From Dysidea avara (taxonomy: Eukaryota > Porifera > Demospongiae > Dictyoceratida > Dysideidae), in the NCBI RefSeq assembly GCF_963678975.1, contig NC_089280.1:12847280-12911279 (forward strand): a DNA stretch of 64,000 nucleotides, read 5' to 3'. Below are positions 13,210-27,404 of the stretch, in pieces (positions within the stretch are counted from its first letter, which is position 1; every line of letters begins with the position of its first letter). A program made the translations under genes and the position numbers. The notes beneath the pieces were generated by a model. It searched no databases and was not told the DNA's origin. It saw nothing but the letters and a program-made list of their open reading frames with translations.

Positions 13210-14720
13210 CCTAGGCAGTGCTGTTTCGTTACAAATCGGACAAGGCCATGGCCAGTGATTGATCTCTATTACTGTGCTTTTACTAATTGATAAAAACTTG
13301 TGATGGTTATCACGTGATCAGTTGTCACCTTATGATGATTGAAATTGTTATTGTCAGTAGCACCGCCCTAGTCTCGAACCCAGACCCTTTCGGTCTGGGT
13401 CTTCCCTTCAATTACTTGAAGTTACTGGGTCTGATAAAAGTACATGCCAGTGTGAATTATTGAAGGTTGCCCAGCAATTCAATGATCGGCAGCAAGGTTA
13501 TGTTACAAGGACTACTCTAGATTCTCAAGTGTTTCATTAATGTTAGAAAATCTAAACTTACCTACCCTAGAAAGCAGGAGGAACAGAACCATAGTACAGA
13601 TGATGTATAAAATCACTAACAACCAGGTGTGTATTCTAAATGTGTCCTATTCCACAGAAATGGCTACTCCAACCAACTAGATACCAGAATTGATAGTTTT
13701 AAATTTTCCTTTTCCCCTCGACAATCAAACTGTGGAACTCAATCCTCCCTCATATAGTCAACTCCCCCACACACGATCAGTTTTGTACCCTCTTAGATAA
13801 TTATCACAATCACACCTGTGCGTTATAATCACATTGATTTCTGCACAGCACACACAAAGAATAATAATTCATCAAATAACAGTTCTGGCAAAGTGGTTTT
13901 CTGTTTTGACCGTACTGTAATTTAAGTCTTGTAGTCATGTTGGTGTATTTGGCAGGACTTGCCAATGGCTTTTAGCACTTACGTACTGTAAAACAATATT
14001 ACTATGACATGACTGAAGTTGAACTAATTAGCACAGGCAGGTGGATATATCAGTGCTAGTATAGCACCCCCTTGGCTAAGATTTAGGGACTGGTGAGCAT
14101 CTGTATTCTCTGTGCTCCACTTTGTAGTACTAAAAAATGTAAGGCTACTCCAAATGAGGCCCCTGTCCTCTGCCTGCATCAAGCTTCGGTACCTGAATTA
14201 TTATTTCTAAATTATTGTGGTACACCGTACATGTATAAATGGAAACCTTGATGGAAACTTCTCAAGATTTGCTCTATTTTAAATGACAAAAAGCACAAGA
14301 AGCCTCATTCTAAGGCTCACTACCTACATTATATCCTGATCCTGGTTTGATTTTATGATTGATGTTGAGGTACTCTGCAGTCACATATTATAATAACTGG
14401 TTTGGACATCAATCTCCATACAACTTGGATGTGCAGTGAATTTGTCGACAAAATCTTTCAAATAGGTCAGAAATGTATCACATATATGTGTTGCTATATT
14501 CATTGACACTGACTCAAGGTTTTGCTAATTACTCTAAATAAATAATTTTACATAAAGGCTGTATAGTAGACTACTGTCTATGTAGTTTTCATCTGCACAG
14601 AGACAACACCTTGAACACCATGTATGCCTGTGAAAAGTAATATCATTTACACAACCATCACAGTGTTTGCGTACCTCATCTCAGTGGAAATCTAATCAAA
14701 ATATTCTATGGATACGAGAG
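13210..14720. other. Non-coding, short hairpin only
   Basis: A strong hairpin at about 13380-13400 pairs cccagacc with ggtctggg around a ctttc-type loop. The preceding TAGTCTCG resembles one end of a miniature family that is complete at 18937-18983. A lone TAAGGCTACTCCAAATGAGG near 14141 resembles one end of the family at 18611 and 53365. No gene was recognised. Confidence 0.4.
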
Positions 14721-14734
14721 AGTTAGTGACACAC

Positions 14735-14946
14735 AGTACACACACACACAGAGTACACACACACACACACACACACAGAGTACACACACACAGAGAGTAC
14801 ACACACGCACACAGACACATGCAGTACACACACACAACACACACACACAGTATACATGCTCAGTACACACACACGCACTCACACAAACACACACAGTATA
14901 CACACACAGAGTACATGCACGCACGCACGCACGCACACGCACACAT
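14735..14946. repeat. Compound AC-rich microsatellite (agtacacacac units)
   Basis: Runs of AC are interrupted by agtac, agagtac and acgc at irregular spacing. The open frames on both strands through this region are low-complexity artefacts. Confidence 0.95.
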
Positions 14947-14949
14947 AAT

Positions 14950-17700
14950 GCAATGCCAATAAGGTACACCATAGGACGCTTATTTATGGTCACACTTCTA
15001 TTTCTAATTCATACGCATTACAGTGGGGGCTAAAGACTCTCTCCCAATTAATAATATAGAGGGGGCTAAGCCTATCCAATTAAAATACTCTAATAGAGCT
15101 TTAGATATGCTAGTAAACTACATTTTCTAAATTTAAGAAAATCAATAGTTCCAAAATCCTTGTTGGGGCAAAGCCCCTAGGGAGAGCACATGTAGCAGCA
15201 CCAGCCCCAAGGCCTTTTTGACTCACACTTCATACATACCATTATAATTTCCTGTTATTGTTGCTTGGTGTATTCAATGCTATTCATATAGCATTTTTGA
15301 TGATCCAGATGAGACGTTTCAAGACACCAAGCTACTTGTGCAGTACATTGGTGACCCTGAAAAGAATTACAAAATATGCAGAATTATAAATATAATTGTT
15401 ACAAATTACTGAATATATTGTAAACAAAACATAACTGCTTTCGAGGAACCATCATGGTCATAATGTTTTCAGACTAGCCACTGTGACTCGCAAAGGTAAC
15501 TAGTAGTAAAGAATGTTTAAACTTTGCGAATTACTGAAAATTCTACAAACCAATGAGTGCCAAGGTACTAAGTCCACTGTTTAAACATACACCAGAACGT
15601 TTATGATACAGGTGGCATTGGTTGAACTATGTAGGTTTACCATTGACACACACAGTTACTGACAGGCAAACAGGTATACTTGATTGCTGGAAGAGTGACC
15701 ACTTAAAATGCATACATACGTATGGGAAATATGAGAAAATATTTTGGGACAGCCATACAAAGGTGACCAATACAAAAGGGACCATGGACAAGCGTCGTCA
15801 TCATTAGCATTAAATAGTATATACATGCACTTTTATACCCCTCAGATCAGGACACCTCACTAACAAGTCCACCTTGATAATCGGGACACGTGTTCATTGT
15901 GCCCCCCCCCCCTCCCATGTATGTGTTGAGCTGGATTCTCAAAAAGCAGAAGTGTAGTTATACCTAGGCACAATAGGCGCTGGTGCTCATGTAGTAAGTC
16001 CAGTGAAAGTGGCCATTTCAACTTCCCGGCCATAACTCATACATTCTCTTCTTTTCATATTTATCAGATAATTTCCATATAATGCCTAGCATCACATTTT
16101 GACATTTAAGCAGTTGAAAGTTGAAAGTTCCAAGGAGGGTTGTGCTAGTAAACTACTTACAGGAGCTATACTGGATAATTAAATGATGGAAAACAGACTA
16201 AAGGCTCAGTTCTACCATTGTCTGTAATGCACGAGGAAGATAGGGTTGGAGGAGTCACAGTCACTGCTATTCATTGCTAATTGAGCTCACTGAGCTGTAG
16301 TACGTATAACGTATAAAGAGTCGTGTGATAATAATAATAAAGTGAAAAAAGAAGTTAATAGTTCCCACTGTTAGAAGTCAATCTGCTGCGATCGTTTAGT
16401 TTCAGCTTGTAAATTATTCATGCAGTAATTTTAATAGTGTAGCATAATAAGCTGCATCATCAGCTAGCAGTGTAGTATAGTTAGCTAGGTATATGAGTAT
16501 GCACTTTTTAACAGATTTCAAGAACTAAAGAGTCCAAGTTGAGTTTCAATAGCTTGAATGTGGGGACAATCAGACCTTGTACCTGGGCAGTTCTGAAGGC
16601 TACCGACATCAAATCAGAGATGGACTCAGTTCTGACACTTTTTTGCATTAGTGAATTTTCTGCCAACAATTGTGATCATGAGTGCATTATGACTGGATGA
16701 ACACTTTTATCAGAAAATGCCCTCACACCTTCAGATCATGGTCCTAGTTGGCAGATGGATGGGTGAATCAGTGTATTAACTTCTCACTTGGGGGATTTAA
16801 AGGTGGTCGTTATACAGAGGTGGCATTTTTAAGGAATTGGTTGCTAAGACAGGTTCCACTGTACTTCATACAGACTATACAATATCACTGTATTCTCTCA
16901 CCTTTATTACCTTCCCAGCATTTTTGACCAGGTGTGTAAATGAATAGGGGCTATTTAACACTGCTGGGCATTTATTTTAGATAAGTTTACTGACCCAGGT
17001 AGCAAAATTTAATTGGACTCGTGAACAGCATCTATAATTGTAATGCATGTTGACCCATAGTCATGAACATAACACACTACTCATGCACTTTCATCCAAGA
17101 GTTTACAATAGAAGCTAGGCTCGTCTTTAAAGAAAAAAAAACATATACTACATATTAAAATAAACATACATCATCTAGATGTTTCTTGACAAAGCAGCCT
17201 AAAAAGAAACATATAAGTCCATCACACTGTACATGCACCATGACACTGACGTACACATACAAAACTATAGACTAGGGTATTTCCGTGATACACGTGTCCA
17301 TGTATGCCTCGCATGTATTAAGTATACAAGCGAGAGTTTGTAAAATTCGGAATAATGGGATAAGTGAAAATTAAATTCTAAACCTCGTGCTGTCATTTTT
17401 ACTCTATCACCCCATAGCAAGTAGTAGTGATAGTAGAATACCAGAACAGTACTCAGGGTAATCTTCAAATAAAATGTACACAAAACTATTTACTCTATAA
17501 CAATCTAACTATTAAAGCTTAACAACTTTCGAATACACTTCACTACACATTCACTACAAAACCACTGTATACGTTCTTTCTGCTACACTTGCTTATACCA
17601 CCTGTCACATATTAAATTTATTATAGTTGGCCTCTATATAGTGATGAAGGCTAAAAACAGCATTTAGTCTTCTCCTACTATTAGCAGCCATTTTATGTTT
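14950..17700. other. Non-coding with degenerate element remains and one possible exon relic
   Basis: At 15291-15411 an acceptor-like tract (tattcatatag) is followed by a frame with coding-like composition (IFDDPDETFQDTKLLVQYIG). It has no family resemblance and no good donor, so it is at best a relic exon. A poly-C run lies at 15902-15912. Phrases such as 'gacaggttccactgta' near 16850 look like ends of degenerate pogo-like elements. Nothing else was supported. Confidence 0.3.
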
Positions 17701-17704
17701 GTGA

Positions 17705-18234
17705 TACCGTATAGCTGGTAATTTTTGAAAGGTTTTTATTTTCGGATAATTCGAAGAGGCCCTTCTCTTCGAAAATAAATTCCCATGCCCGGTTGTTCTT
17801 CGAAAATAAATTCCCACAAGTGAAAGCAATGATCCAACTTTCGCTTGTGTATTCCTCGAGTTTTGGCTCAGTACTACAAATGATAATGGGTAAACTGTAT
17901 CATCACTGTGCCAATAACCAGAAAACAGGTGATCCAGAATGGGAATTGATGCCGTCTGCTTTATAATCTATACTAGCTACGATCGAGCATGCGAGCCAGT
18001 GAATTTATTCCACTCAAAACTCCCTCAGTCTTCTCTCCAGTGCACAGGGATGGGGGTTATTCCATCAGTAAGTCAGTTTTTGGCAAACATTCATGATTTG
18101 TGATATAAATTTCCGTTTATTTGAAATCCATCCGGACTTCGAAATAAACACTCTTCGAAATTAAAATCCTTCAAAATTCAGATTTTGCTCCTTGTGCGAA
18201 ATTTTCTGTTTCGAAAATAACCCGCTATACGGTA
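17705..18234. mobile_element. Miniature element, CCGTATAGC ends, TA target
   Basis: Left end TACCGTATAGCTGGTAATTT; right end reverse-complemented TACCGTATAGCGGGTTATTT. TA flanks both ends, consistent with a Tc1/mariner-type target. The interior repeats 'cttcgaaaataaattccca' and related phrases. It is about 527 bp long with no gene. Confidence 0.7.
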
Positions 18235-18610
18235 CCATTTTGTATAGACGTCATCGAGGCTGGTTGTAGTCATCTGTAGAATGTTACTGATATTTACTTA
18301 CTCTGTATGATTGTCAGACATCTCATTCTTGCTGCAATAAATGTGATGTCATAGTTTAATTACATTCTACTGTTACAACTCTGTAATGCTGCTAGAGTAA
18401 CCAGACCCTTCTTATTTATGCAAGCAGCTGCTTTGATGCATGCCTACATTGGGATTCTTTCTATTTTGTTACTGACTCCATGAGACTTTCTCTAGTGAGA
18501 TAGCATTTTATAAAATGTCAACCTTCTTCCACTACCTGGATGTCCGAAGGCACTTTACAAACAATAAGAGTTATATGTCTATTCCTGTTTGTCATTGGAG
18601 GATGAACATG

Positions 18611-18855
18611 TAAGGCCACTCCAAACAAATTCTCTGTTTGTCGTCTTGGATTCAGGCATATTTGCTTGCGGGCGGGCGGGCAGTCCATTTCCATTATTTC
18701 ATTATAGATTTTCAAGCCATTATTTGTCTGGCATATCCAAAAAGGTTGCAAAAAAGCATGCTTAAGCTTGTTCCTTCCTTTGACTTAGACCGCGGTCGCA
18801 GATCTACCTACAGTGAGTGCCTGTGTGTCACCCCCTTGTATTTGTAGTGGCCTAA
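18611..18855. mobile_element. Miniature element, TAAGGCCACT ends
   Basis: Left end TAAGGCCACTCCAAACAAAT; right end reverse-complemented TTAGGCCACTACAAATACAA. A gcgggcgggcgggc run lies just inside the left end region, as in the related element at 53365. No clear target duplication was found, and it has no gene. Confidence 0.5.
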
Positions 18856-18936
18856 TAGGCAGAGGCTGTATACCGTGCTGCACTTATGGTACAACTATAT
18901 ATATATATACAAACTATGGTACAACAATACTCCACG

Positions 18937-18983
18937 TAGTCTCGTGCGCCCGATATAAAGGGTCAGTCGGGCGCACGAGACTA
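18937..18983. repeat. Perfect 17 bp inverted repeat with 13 nt loop
   Basis: TAGTCTCGTGCGCCCGA (18937-18953) pairs perfectly with TCGGGCGCACGAGACTA (18967-18983). Its TAGTCTCG start also occurs near 13371, so it may be a minimal copy of a miniature element family rather than a regulatory hairpin. Confidence 0.85.
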
Positions 18984-19171
18984 TACTCCAAAGCACATAC
19001 CAACACCGATCACCTCCAGTTTAATATACTGAACAACCTTTTCCATTCTTTTAAATCTGTGCCACCGGCTAATTTTTACCTCCTTGTCCCTAGAGGGATA
19101 GCAGTAACTCTCATCTGATTGATGGGGTTTAATAGGAATATTTATTCGCACGTGACAGCTTAGTTGTAGTC

Positions 19172-19327
19172 ATGGCGAGAGTCACGGCGAGAGTCACGGC
19201 GAGAGTCACAGCGGATGCCGTGGCAACGTATTCAGATGATTTGAGAAATTCTATGGCCATTGTAAGACACAGCGAGAAATATTATGATCATCACTCCAAT
19301 CAATGGCTGATTGCAGGTATGTTCTAG
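19172..19327 (+). CDS. Short coding exon or 51-codon ORF, function unknown
   Basis: From ATG at 19172 the frame reads MARVTARVTARVTADAVA, a four-residue repeat encoded by a 12 bp tandem repeat, then a non-repetitive stretch including YSDDLRNSMAIVRHSEKYYD. After codon 48 a good splice donor (GCAG-GTATGT) occurs at 19317. Without splicing the frame ends at TAG 19325-19327. A CACGTG box lies about 20 bp upstream. I do not recognise a family. It could be the first exon of a gene whose next exon has been lost, since LINE debris begins about 80 bp downstream. Coding status is a moderate guess from composition and the donor site. Confidence 0.3.
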   Translation: MARVTARVTARVTADAVATYSDDLRNSMAIVRHSEKYYDHHSNQWLIAGMF

Positions 19328-19395
19328 TACCATATATGGATATTTATAATGATAATTATAAAAATAAGAGAGAAAACGTCTTGTTTTATTAAGAC

Positions 19396-19660
19396 AACAT
19401 ACATACATTTTTTGTATCCGTGGCATTCTTGTGGAACACTATTCCTGAGGACATTTTGGCACGAAGTCAGGTTAAACATTTCAGATCTAGTTTATTTTAA
19501 TGTGATTGTTTAATTCTGTACTTGTATTGTGTATGTTGTTCTGTTTTTGTAATTGTATTTTTGTAACTGTAAGGGTATCACCTTGTACAGGCACATGCCT
19601 TTTGTGTATCCCTTTATACAGTTTGATAATAATAATAATAAATGATACATACATACATAC
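19396..19660 (+). mobile_element. 5'-truncated LINE, 3' end with last RT-ORF codons
   Basis: Codons 19414-19500 read VAFLWNTIPEDILARSQVKH and then end in SSLF and a stop. This 'WN-LP' ending is characteristic of the C-terminus of jockey/CR1-like LINE proteins. A 3' untranslated tail of about 125 bp ends in TAA repeats and ACATACATAC. The same ACATACATAC precedes the fragment at about 19398, so a target duplication of about 10 bp is likely. The element is severely 5'-truncated and inactive. Confidence 0.65.
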
Positions 19661-19876
19661 AGGGAAGGAAAAGGGGCCTAGACTCAGGGCTACACAGCTA
19701 GCTGAAACACAGGTAGCTGGATCCCTGGCAACACAAAATAACCATACATTGTTTGAGTGTGTAAGGAAGAATGGTTGTTGTTACTGTAAAGCTTTACAGT
19801 GACCAGCACTGAAGGCCATGTTCTGTCAAATCGTAACATGGTCAGATGAACTCTTATCAGTACACCAGCTGCTGTA

Positions 19877-20110
19877 TATACCCTTTTCAGGTGAGCTGCT
19901 GCCATAGCAACATCTGCCATCTTGGAGTACAACCCGTTTTGCAACCCTGGTAGCGTTGCTTTCTATAAGAGTAAAACAATACCCAGGAAGTAGAGCTTCT
20001 TCCCTGGTTAAACGTACGCTTTCCCCCACACTACCAGGGTTTCAAAATGGGTTTTACTCCAAAATGGCGGATGTTGCTATGGCAGCAGCTTACCTGAAAA
20101 GGGTCTATAG
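19877..20110. mobile_element. Fold-back element with ~78 bp arms
   Basis: The left arm (about 19877-19954, containing gctgctgccatagcaacatc) is mirrored by 20029-20108 (gatgttgctatggcagcagc). The arms match at more than about 85 percent by eye, around a ~75 bp loop. The overlapping short frames are shadows of this palindrome. Confidence 0.8.
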
Positions 20111-20558
20111 AATATATAGTTAGTTTATACCTACACCGTAATGTTTGTGCAAATGTTTCCAGGGCAAAATCTTGCCATATGTGCTGCAGCCATAGTGTAG
20201 AGTTTTTCGGAGTTGGCTCTTATAAATCTAATTGACAAGTGTCGTGACAGAGAAAAAGTGGTTTGCTGTCAGTTACCACATGCTGTATTATCCGAGCATA
20301 TATTTGTGACTTCATGTGCGAAAACCAGTCTTATCCCCCAAAATACAAATGCTGGTTTAAGTATTCAAAGTATTGTAGCTTACCAATGGCTGTAGCTATG
20401 TGAATAAGAATTTCACACACTTCCCACTAACTCCTTACCTTTAATTGTGTATTTATAAACATTGAACCCAGTGTTTGCATGTGTATGTGTGCTGTGTGTG
20501 TTTGTGCATTGCTTTCCTTGAAAATGAATCGTAATTATGTCTTCTTTAGATCAATGGA

Positions 20559-20730
20559 GAGAGTGACAAGAAGAGACATTACTAGGTGTTAAGATAAGAG
20601 GGAGGGCTGGTGTGTCTGGGTAAGGAAGGATTGTTGCCTAATTGGAGAGTGACAAGAAGAGACATTACTAGGTGTTAAGATAAGAGGGAGGGCTGGTGTG
20701 TCTGGGTAAGGAAGGATTGTTGCCTAATTG
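20559..20730. repeat. Tandem duplication, 86 bp unit, two copies
   Basis: gagagtgacaagaagagaca and the following bases repeat after 86 bp with no visible difference. The duplication is recent and lies in non-coding sequence. Confidence 0.9.
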
Positions 20731-20779
20731 CCTAAACAGGTGTGTGTGCGTGCGTTTGTTTGTGTGTGTGTGTGTGTGT

Positions 20780-22762
<1,983 letters not shown>

Positions 22763-22835
22763 CTGCGTGCATGCGTGCATGCGGACAGTGCAAGAAAATG
22801 TCAACTGTCCAGCATGTAACATAGTGGGTAAAAGT

Positions 22836-23389
22836 TAAGGCTCAAACGAATAACCGATTATTCGTATTAACATTCGTTGGCATAGTATTCGAATAATAAA
22901 ATTAACCCCCGAATATTTGCACATGATCGTTATACAATGGCACGTGATTAGCTGTAAGCAATTAAGGAAGCGGAGACGATGCCATTGAATGGAAAGAATG
23001 TTGTTGAAGAAGCGAACAGTAGAAATAGCATTAGGCAGCCACTAATTGGTGAAGATGTACTAATGCTGTGGCAGATCGCCGTAAGCACAAAACTTCATAT
23101 GGATTCATGGTTTACTCCAGATACTTCTACTTTGTTATAAACACTTTCCATCACAATATCGCTGCGGTAATCCTTTCAGAAAGGGCACTATGCTACCCTT
23201 TTCTTCTCAGTAAGTTATTCATACGAAGCCACAAACTTGTTTGTGGTTCTTTATAGGTTTCTTGGTAGTGGCCACCTTAATTACTGGATTGCATTCATAG
23301 CAATGAAACCTTACACCGAATATTCGAGTATTCGGACAATAGTTGAGTAAATATTCGAATACAGAAAGCTACTATTCGTTTGAGCCTTA
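22836..23389. mobile_element. hAT-like element, TAAGGCTCAAACGAATA ends
   Basis: The 17 bp terminal inverted repeats TAAGGCTCAAACGAATA are perfect. Both flanks are GTAAAAGT (22828-22835 and 23390-23397), an exact 8 bp target duplication as expected for hAT. Subterminal regions are rich in attcgaata motifs. The interior has only a short 54-codon frame (22979-23143) of unknown nature. Non-autonomous. Confidence 0.85.
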
Positions 23390-23573
23390 GTAAAAGTCCA
23401 GATAGGACTTCGGGTGCCCACACCTTTACCTGTGAGACATGGTACAGCTTCCTGTGGGTTACTAATCCTACCACAGAAGGAATTGCCTGCACTAAATCAT
23501 AGCACCTGAGTAGCACAGAGGTGTCACAGTGCTGGCACACTGGGCAGGCAAGGTAGACTAAGGCTTTGCTTGA

Positions 23574-23576
<3 letters not shown>

Positions 23577-23622
<46 letters not shown>
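23577..23622. repeat. (GT)n microsatellite
   Basis: About 22 GT units. Confidence 0.97.
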
Positions 23623-23626
<4 letters not shown>

Positions 23627-23629
23627 GGT

Positions 23630-24830
23630 GTTCATGCATATAGTGTGTGGAGAGAGAGGTAGTTTGTTGGTTTTAGACTTGAACTTTAATTTTAATCATT
23701 TTTGATTGTAGAAAGCTAACTGTTTTCCAGAAACCAGTGAAACCCCTAGATCTACAAAAGTTCCAACCCTATAATGTTTATGAGGTATTGCAATAGTGTG
23801 AGACTGCCTAGGGGGAGGGTGCGGGCAGGACACTTTGCCCTAATTCATGATCTCATTGGTCAGACCACATACCTCATTGTAGGTAACTGATGTTATTGTT
23901 CTTGATAAGAAAAATTATGTCAATGAAACCCTATAGCTTTCATTGTGTCACTCCCTGATGGCAAATGCATCATGTGAGCTGGGTCATGTGATCTTAACAA
24001 GTACCTGAGTACCGATTTTACTACGTAAGTAACAAAATCCTTAACGAGTAATTACAGTATTTTTCAGCCGTAATTATATAATTGGGAAATTAGATACATG
24101 GTTTATACCATGATTAAAAAAACCACATGTCAGCTGAAGCTAATCATCAAGTTTAAAATTAATATACAATATTTAACCGTACTATGTGAAGGTGGCTACT
24201 ATGAGATGGTATCCTAAGGTCATGAAATAGATCTAAGGTATGTTTGGGACCAATTTTACATAACTTACTTCAGTACAGTTTGTGTAATAACATTACCTTT
24301 GTATTTAGGAACTACGAGTCAATGCTACAGGTGTAGTAACCCACACCGTTTTCACAATGAAGATTTGTTTCACCCACAATTATTGGCACTTACTTCCCTA
24401 GTTTAGACCAGGTACCCAGATGTTACACGCACGCATGCACACACACACACACACGCACACGCACACGCACACTACACACATATAGAGATACTTACATACT
24501 ACACACATGCACATGGACACACGTGAACATGAACATGCAAGCACACGGACACGCATGCACTTGGGGTCATGTAATTATGTGTGTTGCATATTTGCAGGAG
24601 GAAAAGGAGCCACTAAAAACTACCAGCTGATTGTGGATTCTGCTATCAATATAGCCTCTTTTCTTGTATATTAGTTGAGGCTATAGGTTGAACCCATTTG
24701 TTGTGTTTGACTGTGTTGTTTATACAGTTTTTTATGAAGGTTAATGATTGTACATTATCAGCACTCAGTACCTTAAATTAGGTCACTTGAACTAAAAATA
24801 AGAAGTACTTAATATTGCACCATAATATGA
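23630..24830. other. Non-coding; AC-rich compound tract at 24424-24540
   Basis: No gene was recognised. An irregular cacacgcacacatgcac tract lies at 24424-24540. Confidence 0.5.
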
Positions 24831-24832
24831 CC

Positions 24833-25038
24833 GGGCCTGTGAAAATAGGGCATCTTGGCACATACATTTTGCTTGTTTTATCAAAATTAAAGATTCATGA
24901 CTTTTGATGTCATTATGCTATGGCCGCACAGCAACTTAAGCATTAGTTGGCAACAATAATTTTTTATTCAAATACCAAAGATGTAATGTTTTATATGATG
25001 GGGTATCTCGTGCCAACATGCCATGTTTTTGCAAGCCC
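24833..25038. mobile_element. Imperfect fold-back miniature element, GGGCCTGTGAAAA ends
   Basis: The left end GGGCCTGTGAAAATAGGGCA and the reverse complement of the right end, AGGGCTTGCAAAAACATGGC, align over about 30 bp with mismatches. A second copy of the same left end (GGGCCTGTGAAAACAGGGTA) is present near 26680. No gene. Confidence 0.45.
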
Positions 25039-25039
25039 T

Positions 25040-26150
25040 AACTGTAGTTGCTAACAGCAACACTGCTATCATAATGTAACTTAGCCTATTGTTGAACTCA
25101 AAATGACTTTTCAGCCTAAAATTATCGATATTTCATTTTACTGTACTTGGTCAAGAAACTAAAAATGAATGTAGAAGTGGCACAGGAATAATGTTTTAAA
25201 GTTGTACCTTGCTCCTAGAAGGAAATTTCTATAGATGATGATCTCATGGTCAGACCCCACCTGCTGCATTAGGCAGGGTTTCTGACCAAACGGTTGCTCC
25301 AATTTAGCTACAACACAATGAGGCTAAAACAATGAAAGTGGCTGTGGACACATGGAGGAAGACATCTTAATGATATTATATTGATCAAGAAAACAGAGGG
25401 GCCTAGGGGTGCCATGCAGTGACAGCCACAGAGTGGTCAGTACAGGAAAGGCTTAAATCACGTGCACATGATCAATTGCAAGTATAGCATAGAAAGAAAA
25501 AAGTTCAGATCATGACATACAATTCTGGGAAGGCTGTAGAGTTAAAAGTTTTATATGAGCAGGACACATCAATACAAGCAGCCTGCCGGCAGCTGAAACA
25601 ATGGAGGTCAAGAGCCATACTGATCTTCCTACAAACTATTGCAGCCAATAGATGTTGCTGGGCATTACTGTTAGTGGATTAAATCATTACCAAGTGACAT
25701 CTATTAAGAATGGTAGAAGAGGGATAGTGCTAGGAGGGCAAAAATTAATAATCTGGAAGGTCAGCGTAAAGTGTATGTATAAAACATTCAGGTAAATGGA
25801 ATCCATGAACAAATTAAAAACCGGCAAGACTGTATGTCACCCTAATTTGGTGCAACAAAACATCCAGTCAAGATAATGGTTCATTGTGGGTTGGGGAGAG
25901 CACATTTAGGGGTAGAAGATCCAATAATGTAGCACTAAAATAAGTCACCACAAAACAGTGGGTGGGGGTCTGGTAGGACATGTACACTGTAAAGATTAAA
26001 ATTCTCACACCCTCATAGGTACTATGATCTCAATTATACTTTACCAGAAACCATTGTGACATTTTTGTTTGTTTAGCTATAATTATTACTCATGCATTAT
26101 GACCACTGTACTGTCGGGAATCCGAATCAACAAAAACCTGAATGCATTAT
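25040..26150 (+). other. Non-coding with a 55-codon ORF (25512-25679), possible transposase N-terminal relic
   Basis: The frame from ATG 25512 reads AVELKVLYEQDTSIQAACRQ followed by LKQW and ends at TAA 25677-25679. The spacing resembles the N-terminal helix-turn-helix of Tc1/pogo-type transposases, but no DDE region follows. It is a weak suggestion only. The rest of the interval shows nothing recognisable. Confidence 0.2.
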
Positions 26151-26154
26151 TCTG

Positions 26155-26619
26155 TTATAGAATTTTCTCTAGCTTGCATGTAGCTACACAATAAATATAT
26201 TTCACAAACCTCAGCACAGATGATTGGGCAGATTGAATGGATGACATTGTAAGCCTCTCCACAGCAATATGAAAGTGAAGAACAGATGTAACAAAGTTTT
26301 TAAGGATCCACACTTTGTATTCCCCTCTAATAGAGCAGTTGTCAATACGCTGGAGATACAACAAGATTTGCTGTTTGATGTTGTCAGAGGCCAGTTTACA
26401 AGTAGCAGTGGGAGAAATACCAATTGTCTTGCCTAGAAATTTCGTACAGTTAATACTACAGATATTGATAGTATTACCATTAGACATTGAGAACTCTGTA
26501 GTGGGCACAACACGATGGCCATTAAAATGAAGGGATATGCATTTGGGAGGTTGAAACTCAAAGCAGATATCAGCAGCTTTCAGCACTAATGAAGTAAGAG
26601 CTTGTTGATGTGTTTGTCC
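26155..26619 (-). pseudogene. LINE reverse-transcriptase C-terminal fragment
   Basis: The open frame on the minus strand extends upstream of the first possible start to a TGA at 26620-26622, so it is a fragment without its own start. It reads GQTHQQALTSLVLKAADICF, then QPPKCISLHFNG and FLGKTIG. The H-QAL...A...F-PKC pattern followed by the FLGKxI block is the region just after the catalytic palm in non-LTR retrotransposon reverse transcriptases. The later phrase RGEYKVWILKNFVTSVLHFH is the usual thumb-region segment. The YxDD catalytic box is not in the fragment. The frame ends at TAG/TAA near 26155. The copy is inactive. Confidence 0.7.
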
Positions 26620-27165
26620 TCAGTCTATAATTCTGTGAGTCTATAGCTAATTCTAAAGAAGAGGTGCATGTTGGTGACAGGGCCTGTGAAAACAGGGTAT
26701 GTGGGCACAAACCACACCCTGTCATGCTACAGGTTATATCATCTCAGTAGAGTATTCATTAGATGCCTGAAGATTGCATTGCCATTGCACAAGTTACGTA
26801 TGAGTGGCCTATAGTCACAAAATGAACTATTACATAGCCGTTGCAGCTTTCGTACATATGGGATTATTAACACTAAACTGAACTGAAAACATTAAGCTGT
26901 AATGAATAATACTTTGCATCATGGTATGGCAAGAAAGAGAAGTCGGTTAACTAGTAGTCTAGTTCATACTTCTGTTCTAATCAGCTTGAGAAAAAAAAAC
27001 AAAAAAAACTGAAAAAGCAAAAAGAGCGTGCAGGAGTAACCCTCCACTGCTTCAAAGACCTTCAATAATGAGAGGAATTATAGTGAAGCTTCACCACTGG
27101 TTCATTGTCTTGTGTACTTTTTGAGGAGTTGGGGGAGGAGACTGGCCCGTTCCTAGCCTGGGTTC
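26620..27165. other. Non-coding, lone miniature-element end
   Basis: A GGGCCTGTGAAAACAGGGTA end near 26680 matches the element at 24833. An A-rich stretch lies at 26989-27010. No gene was seen. Confidence 0.4.
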
Positions 27166-27169
27166 GACC

Positions 27170-27400
27170 CTGCCAGCACCACACTGACTGCTTTCACAGC
27201 CAGCTTACCTCGACACTAGACACTAGCGACACGCTCGGAAAGCAAGCAAATTTAAGAGCTATTTAAACGCAAAGTTGGTAGCTGCAGGGTGAAAAAAATT
27301 CAACTACAATAGCCACAGCTGGGAATCGAACTCGGTCCGTGATCTGACCTCCCGTGATAATATAAACACAACGGCTAACGTTTGCACCACGACGAAGTCA
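27170..27400 (-). mobile_element. tRNA-derived SINE (minus strand)
   Basis: The reverse complement of about 27300-27400 has a tRNA-like head: an A-box-like TGGTGCAAACGTTAGCCG and, about 45 bp on, a good B box within CCGAGTTCGATTCCCAG. The body continues to about 27170. It does not fold into a clean tRNA by eye, so a SINE is preferred over a tRNA gene. Confidence 0.5.
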
Positions 27401-27404
27401 CATC

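Noticed and set aside
27130-27400. tRNA gene suggested by gggttcgaccct and the reverse-strand gttcgattcc box
   Set aside because: Spacing and flanking sequence do not give a clean cloverleaf by eye. A tRNA-derived SINE explains the boxes better.
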